Numbered from the stretch's first letter, positions 10,417-21,764 are shown. The stretch is 56,431 bases of DNA from Diphasiastrum complanatum (GCA_029204225.1 CM055115.1:7365966-7422396); one strand, 5' to 3'. Numbers and translations: made by a program. The notes: a model not told the origin generated them from the letters alone.

Positions 10417-10946
10417 TGTTACGTACCCATAAGGGCACGCAACATGAAATTTGAGGTGACGGTGTCTCAGTTATGGGACAAAATGTTGATATGGAGCTAT
10501 AGGTCTTTTGGGTGCCACATGTCAATGTCTTATTGGTGCGCAGTGACTTGTTGTTATTGACCCGCGTCAGCATGCACAACTACCGCATGTCATTGGTCAT
10601 GCAAGACTCCTATGGATGGAGATGACCCACGTGGACTATGTATATAGAGGTGGATCTCCATGAGCTTGGCATTCATTCTCTTCTGGAGAATGAAGAGCTC
10701 TTCCGCTGGTGGTCAGGTTAGGATGAGTATCTAGGCCTCAGGATGTAGGTAGGCATGGGTCGAGGGTAAGGCATGGTGGTATGGGACACCATGGCTTACA
10801 TGAGATCCAAGCTTGCTTGATGGTGGTCTGTAGCTCCAGTGCACGAGGGTGAGGTGGCAGTACCTCTATGGTTGGCGGTAACATAGGGTTCGTCGCCACC
10901 TGTTTGTGCATTAGCAATGATCGGCACGACGATGGGGATTCTAACA
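10417..10946 (+). repeat. 3' LTR of the chromovirus
   Basis: A 530-bp partner of 4668-5197, starting TGTTACGTACCCATAAGGGC and ending GATTCTAACA, followed by target duplication CTACT at 10947-10951. Its last 30 bases differ strongly from those of the 5' copy. Confidence 0.85.
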
Positions 10947-10951
10947 CTACT

Positions 10952-11048
10952 GCAGGACGGAAATTATGGCAACAGATTACTTTACGAAGGCCCTCTCTAA
11001 GGAGCATCATCTCAGATTCAACGACATATTATCCATATTAAGGGGGAG
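10952..11048 (+). pseudogene. Copia RNase H, right end, with polypurine tract
   Basis: It reads DYFTKALSKEHHLRF (about 10975-11020), the conserved C-terminus of copia pol, and continues the RNase H that stops at 4667. AAGGGGGAG at about 11040-11048 is the polypurine tract immediately before the LTR. Confidence 0.8.
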
Positions 11049-11485
11049 TGTTGCTCAAATTCATTTATTAATGAGCATCCTGAAAGATGTATAGAAGATA
11101 AAAAAAACTGTTATGTTCGAATTTTTCAGACCCAATCTTAATCCCATCAAAAGGGGATATTCCGAACATGTTCGGTTCGGATTTGTTTTGAATTTTTCAA
11201 ATGTATTTGGTTCGGATCGGTTTTGAATTTTTCAACCCTAGTTCAATTTGCGGAAAAAATCCAAATTAGTGTAAATTACGATATTGTCCGACTCGACGAC
11301 TCTACGTTGATGTCCGCCCACTTTGTACATACAGTCAATACAATGAGTCGAATGTAATAAATGTAGGAAATTCAGTTGTAGATATTTTGTAACATATCTA
11401 TCCTAGAATCTTCATTAGAAGACTACTTCTGATAGTTGTAATCTATCAATCAGATCAATATGTATCAACGTTATCACGCACAACA
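11049..11485 (+). repeat. Copia 3' LTR of the remnant that hosts the chromovirus
   Basis: It starts TGTTGCTCAAATTC right after the polypurine tract and plausibly ends ATCACGCACAACA at 11485, giving about 437 bp. It contains a typical LTR tail (GTAATCTATCAATCAGATCAA). No 5' LTR partner is present, so the right boundary is inferred from the TG...CA rule only. Confidence 0.6.
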
Positions 11486-13721
11486 AGCTGAAGTAATAAC
11501 TTCATGCAATTGTACTCATTTGTTGATAATAATCAGAGTGCGATTTGTTCTACAGTTGTTTGATCCGTTGTTTGAACTATCCTATTGCTAACTGTTGCTT
11601 TTCCGATCCATTTATCTAGCTTGCTCCCAGCTTCTGCACAACCCACTGATTTACAACAAAGCAAGCCTTTGCCCCTCATTTTTTCATGGGCCGTCTTCAT
11701 TACAAATCCATTGGTTGCTCTTGATTTCGAGCCCATGTCACTTTCCCATGGCATGATCTTTGTTGTTGATCCATTCCGAACCTGATCAAACGGTTTTGCT
11801 TGTTTTCACGTGCCGATCCACACGCTTGTAGACATGAAAACCCTCAAGAAACTATGGGCCAGTTGTGGTGAGGGCGCACACAAGTCGCCCACGATCCATC
11901 CTCCACGTTTTTTTTTCTCTCTTTCAACATTGAAACTGATTCTTGGTTATGGAAACCCCTGGATAGAAACTAATCCAACACCTTTTGTTCTCCAAGGCCC
12001 GCCACAGCTTCTTGACATTATGATTATTGCACTAGGGTGCCCACCATAGCCATTGATAGCTCCAAAAATCATTTTCTAATGTGAAAGATCCAGGATTTTT
12101 TGCTTGTAAAATCTAGCTCAAAAAATTTGTAGCCTTCATGGTTCTTAGACTTACTCTGAGATTATTCTTGTAACTACCTACCCCACTGAGGTCGTCCTAC
12201 CTCAGGCTCTATGGTCTAATTTACAGCTCACCGACTGGTGCCAAATTGACTACAAGCAGTCCGCTTTCTCAAGAAGGTTATAACAAACCCAGAAGAACTG
12301 AGAAATGCCCAACTTTCTCCATTGTGCACCAAATCAATCCTTGTAAATTACTTTGGCTCTCTGTCACTGTTCTTTGCAGATCTCTACAAATATCGTTGTG
12401 TCAAACGTCTGTCCATACAGTGAACTATAAAACCCTTATTGACGGTTTCTCGGAATTCACAAGAAAAAAGATAAGGTTTTCTCTGAATTCTTACTTCGAC
12501 CTTGCCGATTGCTTCCCTGAAAATCGAATCGAAGGAACTTTGCCACTTCCTGCCATCTAGACTGCCGATAACCAGTATGAGTCCTCTCACTTGAGATGCT
12601 TTGCGTGCTAGCTTTCTTGGTAAATGACGCTAACCGATGGCTCCATTGGATCGTGCATACCTACAACACCCTACTACTATGTTACCAAGTTAACTTTTTG
12701 AATATCTAGTATATGCAAATCACCACCATAGTCACCATAGCTCAAGCACCTCAAGCTCTCAAAGATAGCACAACAAAAGTTAATGTATTACTAAGGAAAT
12801 ATGTACACATAGTGAAAGCCCCAAACTATATGGGCTCGACAAGTGTCAACATACTAAAAATGGCACTTGTACAACTAATACACCCAATTGGGCTAAAATA
12901 CTAACTAATTCAAGACAAGCCTTTGAACACAACAAAAGCTTTCAAAAATCTATTGTACATGCTAACTTCTTGTCACTGTGGCTACCCGGCTAATCCGGGT
13001 AGCCGGCTACAGGACGAGTGCCTGACTGATAAGTCAATGGTGGGTCATGTCTCGATCACTACCAAATATAGTAAACTAGATAAACTGCATACCTAAATTT
13101 AACTGTACAATAATTACAGTATCACATTTATGGCTTACATAAAACATACATCAGATCGACTCTGATTTCTAATTCATTAGACATTCGTGATACCAAAAAT
13201 GTTAGTTCAATGTCAATCTGTAGTATTGAATAATTTACTAAAAACATATTCAAGGTCATGATATTCATAGTTGTATAAGACATAAGTAGGATCTACAAAG
13301 CAATGTTTTTGCAACATTTGTTTGATGCTTTTGCATTTTATCATAAAAATATGTTGGAGGGTGATTGAACCACTATACATTATCCATAGTATCATTTGTG
13401 AATTATTCAAGGTCATTAACTTCTTGAAAATGTCATATACTACTAATTGTAACATTTGTTTCTTGCTATATAGACATTACCAATTCTTGCGAAAAATAGA
13501 ATATCAATTGAAAACACGTTGACTAGAAGGATTAATTGAAACAAAAGCCTTCAGATGGCCTCTAGAGAGTGGGGTGAAAGGCCCTCTGAAGTTGATGTTT
13601 AATGGAGACCTATTTTTATCATGACGAGTCCATGCAAAGTTCATGGGGGACTAATCTTTCATAAGTTCACGATGGAATCAATTTTAGTATGAGGGGCATG
13701 GGACATGGATCTAAGCAAGGA
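11486..13721. other. No gene recognised
   Basis: Open stretches here are short, lie on both strands and show no domain I recognise. The only definite structure is a short perfect hairpin at 12980-13004. Probably decayed repeat sequence. Confidence 0.4.
12980..13004. repeat. Perfect 10-bp GC-rich hairpin
   Basis: The arms GGCTACCCGG and CCGGGTAGCC surround the loop CTAAT and stand out in an AT-rich context. A third copy of the core (AGCCGGCTAC) overlaps the right arm. Function unknown; there is no T-run typical of a terminator. Confidence 0.75.
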
Positions 13722-13724
13722 TTA

Positions 13725-14154
13725 GGGCCTCTTCACATGTGGCCTCACCTAGCTCGCCAACCTTCACATGAGGCATGGGTTCCCGAGTGGGGCCTTGCCA
13801 TTCATATGTCACGAAAACACACAACCTGTTCCCTCACTCGTTGTTAGGTCAGATTTCCCAAGCCAACATGTCTAACAAAGAATTGGGCTTCCATGGGTCC
13901 GGTTGCCATTTGCAAATCACCTACAAATTTTCAATATGGTTGCGAGATTGTCCATTTTTAGAGCAACAACACCTGATGATCTCCAATCGAAGCCCTAAGC
14001 AGTTTCATAAAAACGAGCATCAATTCCAAAAGCGCATGATCATAGCAGGGCAACAAGATTGAAGCATGCAAAGACACATTAGAGAATGCGTGCCTAGACA
14101 GAGCACGAATCCTACATCAATCCTAATGACAGGGGTGTGCATGTGAAGAGGCCC
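13725..14154. mobile_element. Tourist-like MITE (PIF/Harbinger type), 430 bp
   Basis: The perfect 15-bp terminal inverted repeats GGGCCTCTTCACATG (13725-13739) and CATGTGAAGAGGCCC (14140-14154) are flanked on both sides by TTA (13722-13724 and 14155-14157). The 3-bp TTA/TAA duplication and the G-rich TIR start are the hallmarks of PIF/Harbinger elements and their Tourist MITEs. The internal open stretch at 13775-14062 shows no transposase motif, so the element is non-autonomous. Confidence 0.85.
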
Positions 14155-14157
14155 TTA

Positions 14158-14329
14158 GAGACTCTTTCGATGTGGCTTGTTCATCCAGCTCTGGCTAACG
14201 GGACACCCATTCTCTCCAGCACCTAATTTTTGAGAAATCTACAACCCCACTCACCCGTCCTTCCACCCATGCTATCAAAAAACATCACCATGTCCCAGTG
14301 AAACAAACAGGTTGCATGGAAAGAGGCCC
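14158..14329. mobile_element. Second, degenerate Tourist-like MITE sharing a TTA
   Basis: The right end GCATGGAAAGAGGCCC (14314-14329) followed by TTA (14330-14332) closely matches the TIR of the neighbouring MITE. The left end GAGACTCTTTCGATG begins directly after the TTA at 14155-14157 and matches in inverted orientation with several differences. The two elements are thus head to tail and share the middle TTA. Size is about 172 bp. Identification of the left end is less certain than the right. Confidence 0.6.
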
Positions 14330-15054
14330 TTAGCAGTATTGCAACACGACAATACCACGCTATCGAATTCACCAATAGTTTGGAGCAGCCTTGTAGTTTG
14401 TTGACGGTCAAGGTTGCCTGTCATGCTTTTTTTCAATGACGGTTTGATAAATCATTTGGCTTTCAGATCTGAAATGAAGTTTGATAGTTTAAAAATGATT
14501 ACTAATTTCAAAGATGAGCCCCTAAGTTAGAAGGGCTAAAGTTGAATCATGAATGTGAAAGTTTGGGCTGAATTTTTTTGGAAGTTTCAAGTGGTGTATA
14601 ATATATTTATTGTGAATCTATACAAGTAAAAAAATAAAGGCGCATGTCAAAATGACATTTTTGAATTGTATGTGCCCGTCTGCTATGACGGCCAAATTTT
14701 TAGGAAGCCTATATTTTACGACCAAAATGACTCTTGACGATCAATACGGCCGTCAAACTGCAAGTTTGCGAGTTTGGAGTATTTGAGACAAAATTTGGCC
14801 ACCTACAAAGCCTAAAAAGGGGTGACCCCGAATTTGAAAATTCCCAGCTGGGCCGGGCCTGGCCTGGCCTGGCCTCGCTCGAGGTTTCTCGCTTCTTAAA
14901 TGAATTTAAAAATATAGGGAAAGTTGCAACCAACAGCTCTTTTGGGACGAGCGGCAAGCCTTTATTTTCCCAAGGATGTAAAGTAAACGTGTTTGTGCGT
15001 ACGTCAGTTTATAGCTGGTTGCAGGCCTGGCTTTGTCACTTAATGCCAGAGCAC

Positions 15055-15060
<6 letters not shown>
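14330..15060. other. Upstream region of the RRP1 gene
   Basis: No reading frame here is convincing. The region lies between the MITEs and the GA-rich leader of the RRP1 homologue and probably contains its promoter. I could not pick a TATA box with confidence; ATAATATATTTATTG near 14597 is AT-rich but distant. Confidence 0.4.
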
Positions 15061-15102
<42 letters not shown>

Positions 15103-15175
15103 TCTTTTTATTTCTTTCTTTCGTTCTATTTTGCTGCTGCTGCTGCGAGAGAGGGAGAGGGAGAGGGAGAGCGAA
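15061..15175 (+). repeat. GA microsatellite and GA-rich tract in the RRP1 leader
   Basis: An uninterrupted (GA)n run covers 15061-15099, and a second purine tract (GAGAGAGGGAGAGGG type) covers about 15146-15175. GA repeats near transcription starts are common in plant housekeeping promoters and 5' UTRs and can bind GAGA-binding (BBR/BPC) factors. That link is inference from position. Confidence 0.7.
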
Positions 15176-15345
15176 GGAGATTTTGAATGTTTTGGATGCA
15201 GATGCTGTAAGAGCGTGATCTTGATCAGCAGATTTCTGCAAAATGATGCTGATCTTGTCAAATTTTTTTTTGGTTGAGAATTAAAATCCATTTTGCATCC
15301 GTTCGTATCCTGTTTCACCGGTCGTCTTCAGAAGCCTGAAATCAG

Positions 15346-15475
15346 GTATTATTTGATCCACATATAGCTTCGTAGTTTTGGTTTTTGGCTTCTGATGCAG
15401 TTGGAGGTTGATATTGTGAATCGTGGCTGGTTGTTGAGAGGGTGTTTTACTGGGATCTTGTGCTTGTTTTTACAG
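15346..15475 (+). other. Possible 5' UTR intron of the RRP1 gene
   Basis: AATCAG|GTATTATTT at 15346 is a good donor, and GTGCTTGTTTTTACAG at 15475 is a strong pyrimidine-rich acceptor, giving a 130-bp intron ahead of the start codon at 15748. This rests on consensus alone; no transcript was available. Confidence 0.35.
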
Positions 15476-15747
15476 CAAGGTTGTTTTGACTGAAAGTCTG
15501 GTTTCTTGAAGGCGGATCGATAACCGTGAAGCTGCTCTTAATATCTGAATAATGCTCCAGATTAAGTCTGTGAAGTGAAGGTTTCACATGCGATTGCGAA
15601 GTTTGTGAAGCAAAGGCAGCAGCGAACGTTGCTGCCAGTTATGAAAAGAGATTAGTGTAGGTAGGCATCTGAAGGTTTTGGACAGTATCTTCGACTGGTT
15701 CGTTTATCCGAAACTTAGGTTTGCTGCTATTTAGACGTATTTGTAGG

Positions 15748-17631
15748 ATGAAACTAAAACGAAATTCAAATACGGAAGGCACACACATTAGTGGTGCAGA
15801 TGGTAGAGATGCATGTCCATCTGCTCAATTGTCTTCTCCTGATAAGGAGACTCGTGAAAGGGGCCTGGCTCTCCTTGAAACTTGGCTTTCTCGACGCAAG
15901 GAAATAAATGACAAGGATATGAAAAAGATATGGCAAGATCTCCTGTATTGCTTGTGGCACGCAGGTAGCAGGGCTTGGCAAGTTTACCTCACTAAAAGGA
16001 TAGCTTCTGTCTTGGGGATCATTCATCCAAGCATGTCGATTCCTTTCTTTCGTGCCTTCCTCTGCACGCTGAGAAGTAAGTGGGATGGAATGGAAACCGG
16101 AAAAATCGATAGATTCTATTTTCTACTACAGACATGCTTAAGCGAGATGTTTAGGTTTCTGCAACGAGAGTGTTGGAAAAAAGAAAGCATCAAAAAATTC
16201 AATGAATGTTTCCTAGAAACGGTGTTAATGCAAACAGATTCTCAGTCGGCTCATGGCATCAGTCTCTACCTTTCACAGGTGTTCCTAGATGAGCTGAGAA
16301 AGTTCCTCCCTTTGTCATCGCTATCTTTCAGACTGATGTTAGAACCCTTCTGGAAGGTTTTCGCCACAGTAGAAGATGAGGTGCTGTTGAGAAGAGTAAG
16401 GGATAGTGTCTTTTTACCTTTAATGGAGGAGGCTCAGAGCATCCAAGGAGACGAAGAAGATAACGAAGGCAGTATGAATTATTTGGCGTTCAATCTTCTG
16501 TTTGTGCAAAGGATTTTCAAACTAGCTACCTCGCCAACAACCTGTGAGATAAGCAGAAATCTAATCCATCAGCTTCATGAAGATTATTGTAAAGCAGCCC
16601 CAATTTTTCCTGTCAATGCTGCCTCTCCAACGACGGAAATCGTTTCAACAAATGCATCTAATGATGCTAGTAACTCCTTTGCAATTCTAAATTATGGGAA
16701 TGCTTCGGATGAAACAGATGTTCTTTTGAGGTCATCTGAAATAGGCTTTAAGGAGGTCCCTCAGTGGCCTGCATCTAGGGATTCTCAGATAAATCTTCCT
16801 GAAGTACTCAATGAAGACAATTCTGGGAAAGAATATTTGATGCAGGGAATAAAAAATCCCCTTCCAAAGGAACTGTTATCTTCTGACGACCGTGTGCCTT
16901 TCTTAGAGCTTCTCAATGCAGCCAGAAAAGATGGGGACAGAAACAGTAACCAGGCAAAGAGCTTCACTCGTAACAAGAGGAAGAGAAAAAAAGCTGCTGC
17001 AGATCTGGAGAATGGAGGAAGCCGTTCACTGAAGAGAAGGAGATTGCTAAAAAGCTTTGAATCAAATTCGCATGTAGTCAACAGGAAATATCTGCAGGAG
17101 ATCTGCAATAGACTTGATGGTGCGGCAAGTGGAGGAACTGGAGGAGAAAATGCAAAAGATGAAAAATTAGCGGGCCTGGAAACAACCTTCATCTACATAA
17201 AGGAAGGAAATGAGACTATGTCATTTTCCTCTCCAATGGCTTCCTTCATGCTCGCACCATCTCCTATCAACACAGGCAGCAAAAGAAAAAAATGTAGAAA
17301 GTTAGATGAAGGGTCTTCTATGAGTGAGAATGCCAACGATATTACAAATTTGGCTGTTGCTAACAGCCGCCTCTCTGAGGAGAACATAAAAAGGGTGACA
17401 TTTTCGTTACAGGACAACATTGTATGGCAGCCACACATGCCTCTTCCTCCCAAGGCTCTTAGGGTACCTCCATCTGCAATGCCCCGAGGCAGTGCTCTGA
17501 AGAAAGGGGTTCCCCCCGGCCCCATTTATGTACCAAGACCAAGGAAGTGCTCCCCCAGAAACCCCTTACCTCGAAAAAGAACCAAGAAGAACTCCTTAAG
17601 GGATCGAAAATGGAAATTTTGCAAGCAGTAG
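15748..17631 (+). CDS. RRP1: Ribosomal RNA processing protein 1 homologue (Nop52 family)
   Basis: Nop52/RRP1 proteins act in the nucleolus in maturation of pre-60S subunits and cleavage of pre-rRNA. The product is 627 residues from the first ATG (the frame is open further up to 15721, but without an ATG). Residues about 30-228 form the Nop52 domain: SPDKETRERGLALLETWLS, then DLLYCLWHAGSRAWQ, IPFFRAFLCTLRSKWDGME, RFYFLLQTCL and LPLMEEAQS. A basic nuclear/nucleolar signal follows at about 407-437 (NKRKRKKAA and SLKRRRLLK). The C-terminus at about 547-600 has the plant RRP1 signature RVTFSLQDN, IVWQPHMPLPPKALR and SALKKGVPPGPIY. The single uninterrupted exon is notable. Codon use and an intact frame suggest it is functional. 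I see no poly-A tail or target duplication that would prove a retrocopy. Confidence 0.88.
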   Translation: MKLKRNSNTEGTHISGADGRDACPSAQLSSPDKETRERGLALLETWLSRRKEINDKDMKKIWQDLLYCLWHAGSRAWQVYLTKRIASVLGIIHPSMSIPFFRAFLCTLRSKWDGMETGKIDRFYFLLQTCLSEMFRFLQRECWKKESIKKFNECFLETVLMQTDSQSAHGISLYLSQVFLDELRKFLPLSSLSFRLMLEPFWKVFATVEDEVLLRRVRDSVFLPLMEEAQSIQGDEEDNEGSMNYLAFNLLFVQRIFKLATSPTTCEISRNLIHQLHEDYCKAAPIFPVNAASPTTEIVSTNASNDASNSFAILNYGNASDETDVLLRSSEIGFKEVPQWPASRDSQINLPEVLNEDNSGKEYLMQGIKNPLPKELLSSDDRVPFLELLNAARKDGDRNSNQAKSFTRNKRKRKKAAADLENGGSRSLKRRRLLKSFESNSHVVNRKYLQEICNRLDGAASGGTGGENAKDEKLAGLETTFIYIKEGNETMSFSSPMASFMLAPSPINTGSKRKKCRKLDEGSSMSENANDITNLAVANSRLSEENIKRVTFSLQDNIVWQPHMPLPPKALRVPPSAMPRGSALKKGVPPGPIYVPRPRKCSPRNPLPRKRTKKNSLRDRKWKFCKQ

Positions 17632-20600
17632 AGTCATGGTGGTCATTTACTTGAATGTTCTTCGCCAACCTTTGAATGCAGTAGGTAAAATGTTGATCGA
17701 TACAAATATTACTCTTTTGAGTGTGATCTTAGTTTGTTTTTTTCAAGATCGCTTGAAAAAAATGGTATGGTGATTTAAAAGTACATTTTCAGCAGATAGG
17801 AGATTTGTTTGGGTGGATGCCTTGATGCCATTCTGTAACCATATGGTTCTAAGGACTGTTAAGCTATTCTAGCAAGACACCGAGGAAATCAGCTGTTTTT
17901 TGCAAAAGAACATTCTATAGGATATGCTCACCTTTTCTAGTTCTGTAGAAAAGAATATAATTTTATATCATATATCGAAATCTGGGGCTTATTCTGTACG
18001 ATAAGATGTGCAGGATTGTTTTTTTGCAATAGAATCACTGCTTTGGAAAGGCTTTTAAAATACCTGGTGTTTTTCTCTACCTGTGATGTTTAGGGTGCAA
18101 ATTTTCTAACATTTAACTCAACATACACACTTAGTGCAGAAGAACAAGGCTACAATTGGTGGTTTTCTACTTTTGAGTTGAGGTCAGTCAGTGGTTTTTA
18201 AAATTTTGGTTATTTGATCATGCCAGTTGTCATATTATTGCATTGTGAGGACAAGGTGTTTCTTATTTGCCAGATTATAAATCTAGATATACCGGGAGCG
18301 CCAATATCAAAGGAGTCGACAAGTAGTGGGCCAGCCAACGAGTGGAAACAAATCTTTTCTCAGCAAAATGAATTTCAAGTCAATTCTCTGATTCATTTCG
18401 TAAAGTTGCTTATATCAGAAATTCTTTCCTTGCTTATTCTTACTATTGACCTCTCACTTTGAGAAATCTTCCTCTCGGCAGTCATTTGCATTCCTTTCTG
18501 AGATATGTTAATGATCTAGCCCAGTACGTAACATTGCTTCTGCAGAAACCTACTTTGTTGCTCAATTTTAAGAACTTAAGGAAGGTTTCGATTTGACATT
18601 AAGAAAACCAGGCTGAGTATATGCTCTTTAGTTCTTGAGGAAGTTTTATATTCCTAGGCTCAAGCAGTTCATGTTTCCCCGAATACATAGAAGTCATCTT
18701 GTGCCTGCTACCTTGACATCTTTGCCATTATGCCGAATCCCATGGCCTAGCTTGGAGCAGTAGCAAAGGTTACCCTTGTATTATGCCCCACAGATGTGAC
18801 AAGCGCACAGTTGAAGGAATATGGAGATTGAACTACACTCATTTCACGTTCATTGTGAGTTAACCACTTAATTTTTGATGGAAGGGCGGAAAGTTGTCTA
18901 AATGCACATGAATGCCAGAGCTAAAAAGTGTGAGCATTCTGCCAAGATGGATAGGTAATCATTAAACTACAAACAAACCTTCTGCAAAAACAAAATTGAT
19001 CATGCATTTTTAAAATCAGAGGATATTAGTTGGTCTGACTATTTGAAGGGACATAATCCAGGCCAAGCGACCTGCATTACTTAGCTGCCACATGTTCAAA
19101 AATTTGTAGCTCATGATTCATCCACACAATAGCCCCATAGGTAGCTAGTTTTGCATAGAAAACCCAGACATAAGTTAGATGTATTGTGAATGATAATTAT
19201 CGTCAATTTCTGGGACGCATTGTTATGCACTTAAAACTTATGCTTGGTTTGGATGAGACATGAGTGGTGCTGGCTGGCTAAGATTTTTGGGTTTTTTAGT
19301 TCTGTATTATTGTTTGTAATATCAATCCTTTGACCTTTTTCGTTGTATGTATGCTTTTTCTGAAGCTTAGTTAGAAGAAAAGTCTTCAAATAAATCGTTC
19401 TACTGATACAATTGTTCCGTGTTCTTCATTACATAATGACAAGCTCTTCAGTAAGACCGTTGAATATGTTGTTCTATGGGTGCCCACTTGAATGTTTGCC
19501 ACAACCATTGCTTCTAGAACAGGGAAATTCTATTCAGCAAAAACTTGTAAGGTTACTTCAGCAGTTTACCTTGTCTTTACTAAAAAACATTCTTGTAGTG
19601 TACTGATTAGTCCTACATCAATATTTGTTAAAAAGTGGCAAAATCCAATCAATTTTGAGGACGTGAAATGTGATAACATTCATACCTTTATGGCTTATAG
19701 CTGTACATCCTTGGAGGACCTGCAGTATATGAATGATAACTTCTCTTGCCTAAATGTATAATTAGGCTGTTAATTACCAAGCCTCTATTGCCTGAAGTGC
19801 CCATGGGGTTTACCTTGATGATGGTTTGATTCTCTGACATCCTTTGCCAAATATGATAAGTCATCCAGAAGATTGAAAACTCAGATGACAATAAAGCTAC
19901 AATTAGTAGAAAACTAGTGAAGTGAACGATTTCAACAACCTCGCTTACCATATTTCTGTATTGTTGCCAAAAGGTTGGTCTTACAATGCAGGTAAAAGGC
20001 TTTCAACTGGAATTGAGATAGCTATTGTAGAAGATAACAAGGTGCTATAAATTTGAGATTGTCAATCTCCAGTAAGCCTGCCACTTTGTAATTACATGGT
20101 GATTTGACCATGGGGGCGTTTATTATGCAGCTCAGTGGTCATGGCAGTGCTTTAACTTTTTTGCAGGCCTTTAATTTTCAATGTTTTGACTCTTTTTCTT
20201 CCGGTGCCAAAAGTTGCAGCAAGACTTTGAGATTCTAGAGTGATCAAGTTGCTATACTTGCTAGCACTTATGTAGGGACATTGCAAAAAGCTCCAAATTG
20301 ATACAAATATGTTCTCGTCCTGTAATAACTTCTAACGTAAACACAGAGGTGACAGGAGATCCATCCAATCTTTGAAGAATTGCATTGGAAAATAATCTTT
20401 CCTTCACAAGAACAGAGATTTTTTCCTTTGCAGGAGGCCGACTAACTTGTCAATCCACGAGCACATTATATTGAAATTTGAAAGTATGGAGCAGGTTGAG
20501 GTAGCAGTAATCCTTAATTTATATAGGCAAACAAGACAAGAATGAGGTGAGGCCCAAATATCAGGTGGTTTCTAGGTTGATGTAGCATTAGACATAAGGT

Positions 20601-21149
20601 CATAATCAAGGAGTTTCATAGGCAAAACAAGAATGAGACAAGCAAGGCCCAAATGTCACATGATTTTTACACTGAAGCCAAAACTCTATTTAGAGATTGG
20701 TTCTCCACCTAGGAGGCACCGATGTGGAGAAGCAAGGACGAAGGAAGCTGCTAACTTTACCAAAATGACATGGTCTTACCTTCACTTAGTCATATTTCAG
20801 TTCCCATAATGAAACATCATTACTTCACGTTGTACACAAATTGTTGCACATGGCTGGAGGATATGTAGTCATTGCATATTGTAAAACAACTATCTCTCTT
20901 TATTACATGCAAGTGATCGAGCCTCACAATGGCTTGAATAAGGGTGAGATTGTCTGTGCATGCTTTTGGTATTCGACCATGATAACAAAAAGCCATATCT
21001 GAAATCTAATGACAATTTTGAAAAGTGCATCTCATTGACTCTAATAGATGGGATATGTTTCTCGTTTGATTGAGATCACACCTTGTGTCAATATTGTCTA
21101 TCTTTAATGCTCTTTACCCACCAGCTAACTTTTGTGGTCTTGGTTTTGT
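17632..21149. other. 3' flank of RRP1 and non-coding sequence
   Basis: The first several hundred bases must contain the RRP1 3' UTR; AGAATATAATTTTAT near 17951 could serve as a polyadenylation region. Short open stretches (18214-18462, 19412-19761, 19688-19951) have no recognisable domain and no matching splice signals. I see no gene. Confidence 0.45.
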
Positions 21150-21764
21150 TTGACCAACCCAAAGTACAGAAATGCAGGAGTTTGTCCCAACAACTCTGTT
21201 TACCATCGATAGGTCTGGACCTACGAATGTTCAATCACAAAATGAAGACATCCCAGTCATTCATCCAGAAGAGACTTCTACTTGAAAACCTACAGTTTGA
21301 AGCTCTGCACGACAATGACATGAACTTGATCGCTTCATCCCTCAGACATTTGTAAGTCATAACGAACCTGCCACTGTTGCAGAAGCTCTGTCACTATCAG
21401 ACGCAGACAAATGGAAGGCTGCTATGGATGCTGTGAGTACCATTCATTAATGAAGAACAAGACTTGGAGTCTTGTTAATCCTCCTGGAGATATAAAACCT
21501 ATTGACACTAAGTGGATCTTCAAACTAAAGCTTAAACCAGATGGATCGATATCCAAATGGAAAGTTCGTTTAGTGGTTAAAGGTTATGAACAAGTTTATG
21601 GAATAGATTACATTGACACCTTCAGTCCAGTGGTAAAACATCAATCTATTCGCACCTTGCTGGCCATAGCTATTGCAGAGGATCTGGGCATTCATCAGAT
21701 GGACGTCCATACGACATTCCTTCATAGATACATACAAGAAGACATCTACATCTATCAACTATAG
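21150..21764 (+). pseudogene. Copia RT fragment
   Basis: The plus strand reads the linker before copia RT with stops (EALSLSDADKWKAAMDA, about 21391-21441) and, after a frameshift, the RT start: MKNKTWSLVNPPGD, PIDTKWIFKLKLKPDGSIS (about 21501-21555), VKGYEQVYGIDYIDTFSPVV and LGIHQMDVHTTFLH (about 21686-21727). It ends abruptly at 21764, before the YVDD box, in unrelated AT-rich sequence. No LTR could be assigned. Confidence 0.8.

Larger units (their letters stand above)
4668..10946 (+). mobile_element. Ty3/gypsy chromovirus, deletion-damaged, with a solo LTR in its 3' junction
   Basis: This is a full-length element bounded by two 530-bp LTRs (4668-5197 and 10417-10946), each TGTTAC/G...AACA, with 5-bp target duplications CTACT at 4663-4667 and 10947-10951. 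Inside, in order, are a Met-tRNA-like PBS, a long leader, gag, protease, integrase and a chromodomain at the end of pol, which is the chromovirus signature. The reverse transcriptase and RNase H are missing: the text jumps from the start of the RT domain to its far side near 8265. A 546-bp solo LTR sits between the polypurine tract and the 3' LTR. The LTRs differ by many substitutions and small indels, so the insertion is old. It sits inside a copia RNase H gene. Confidence 0.85.

Noticed and set aside
14906-15318. Open frames made of Leu-Ser or Arg-Glu repeats around the GA tract
   Set aside because: They are translations of the microsatellite in all frames and have no independent coding support.
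18214-18462. Possible small gene downstream of RRP1
   Set aside because: No homology that I recognise, no splice sites in phase, and the length is compatible with chance in AT-rich DNA.
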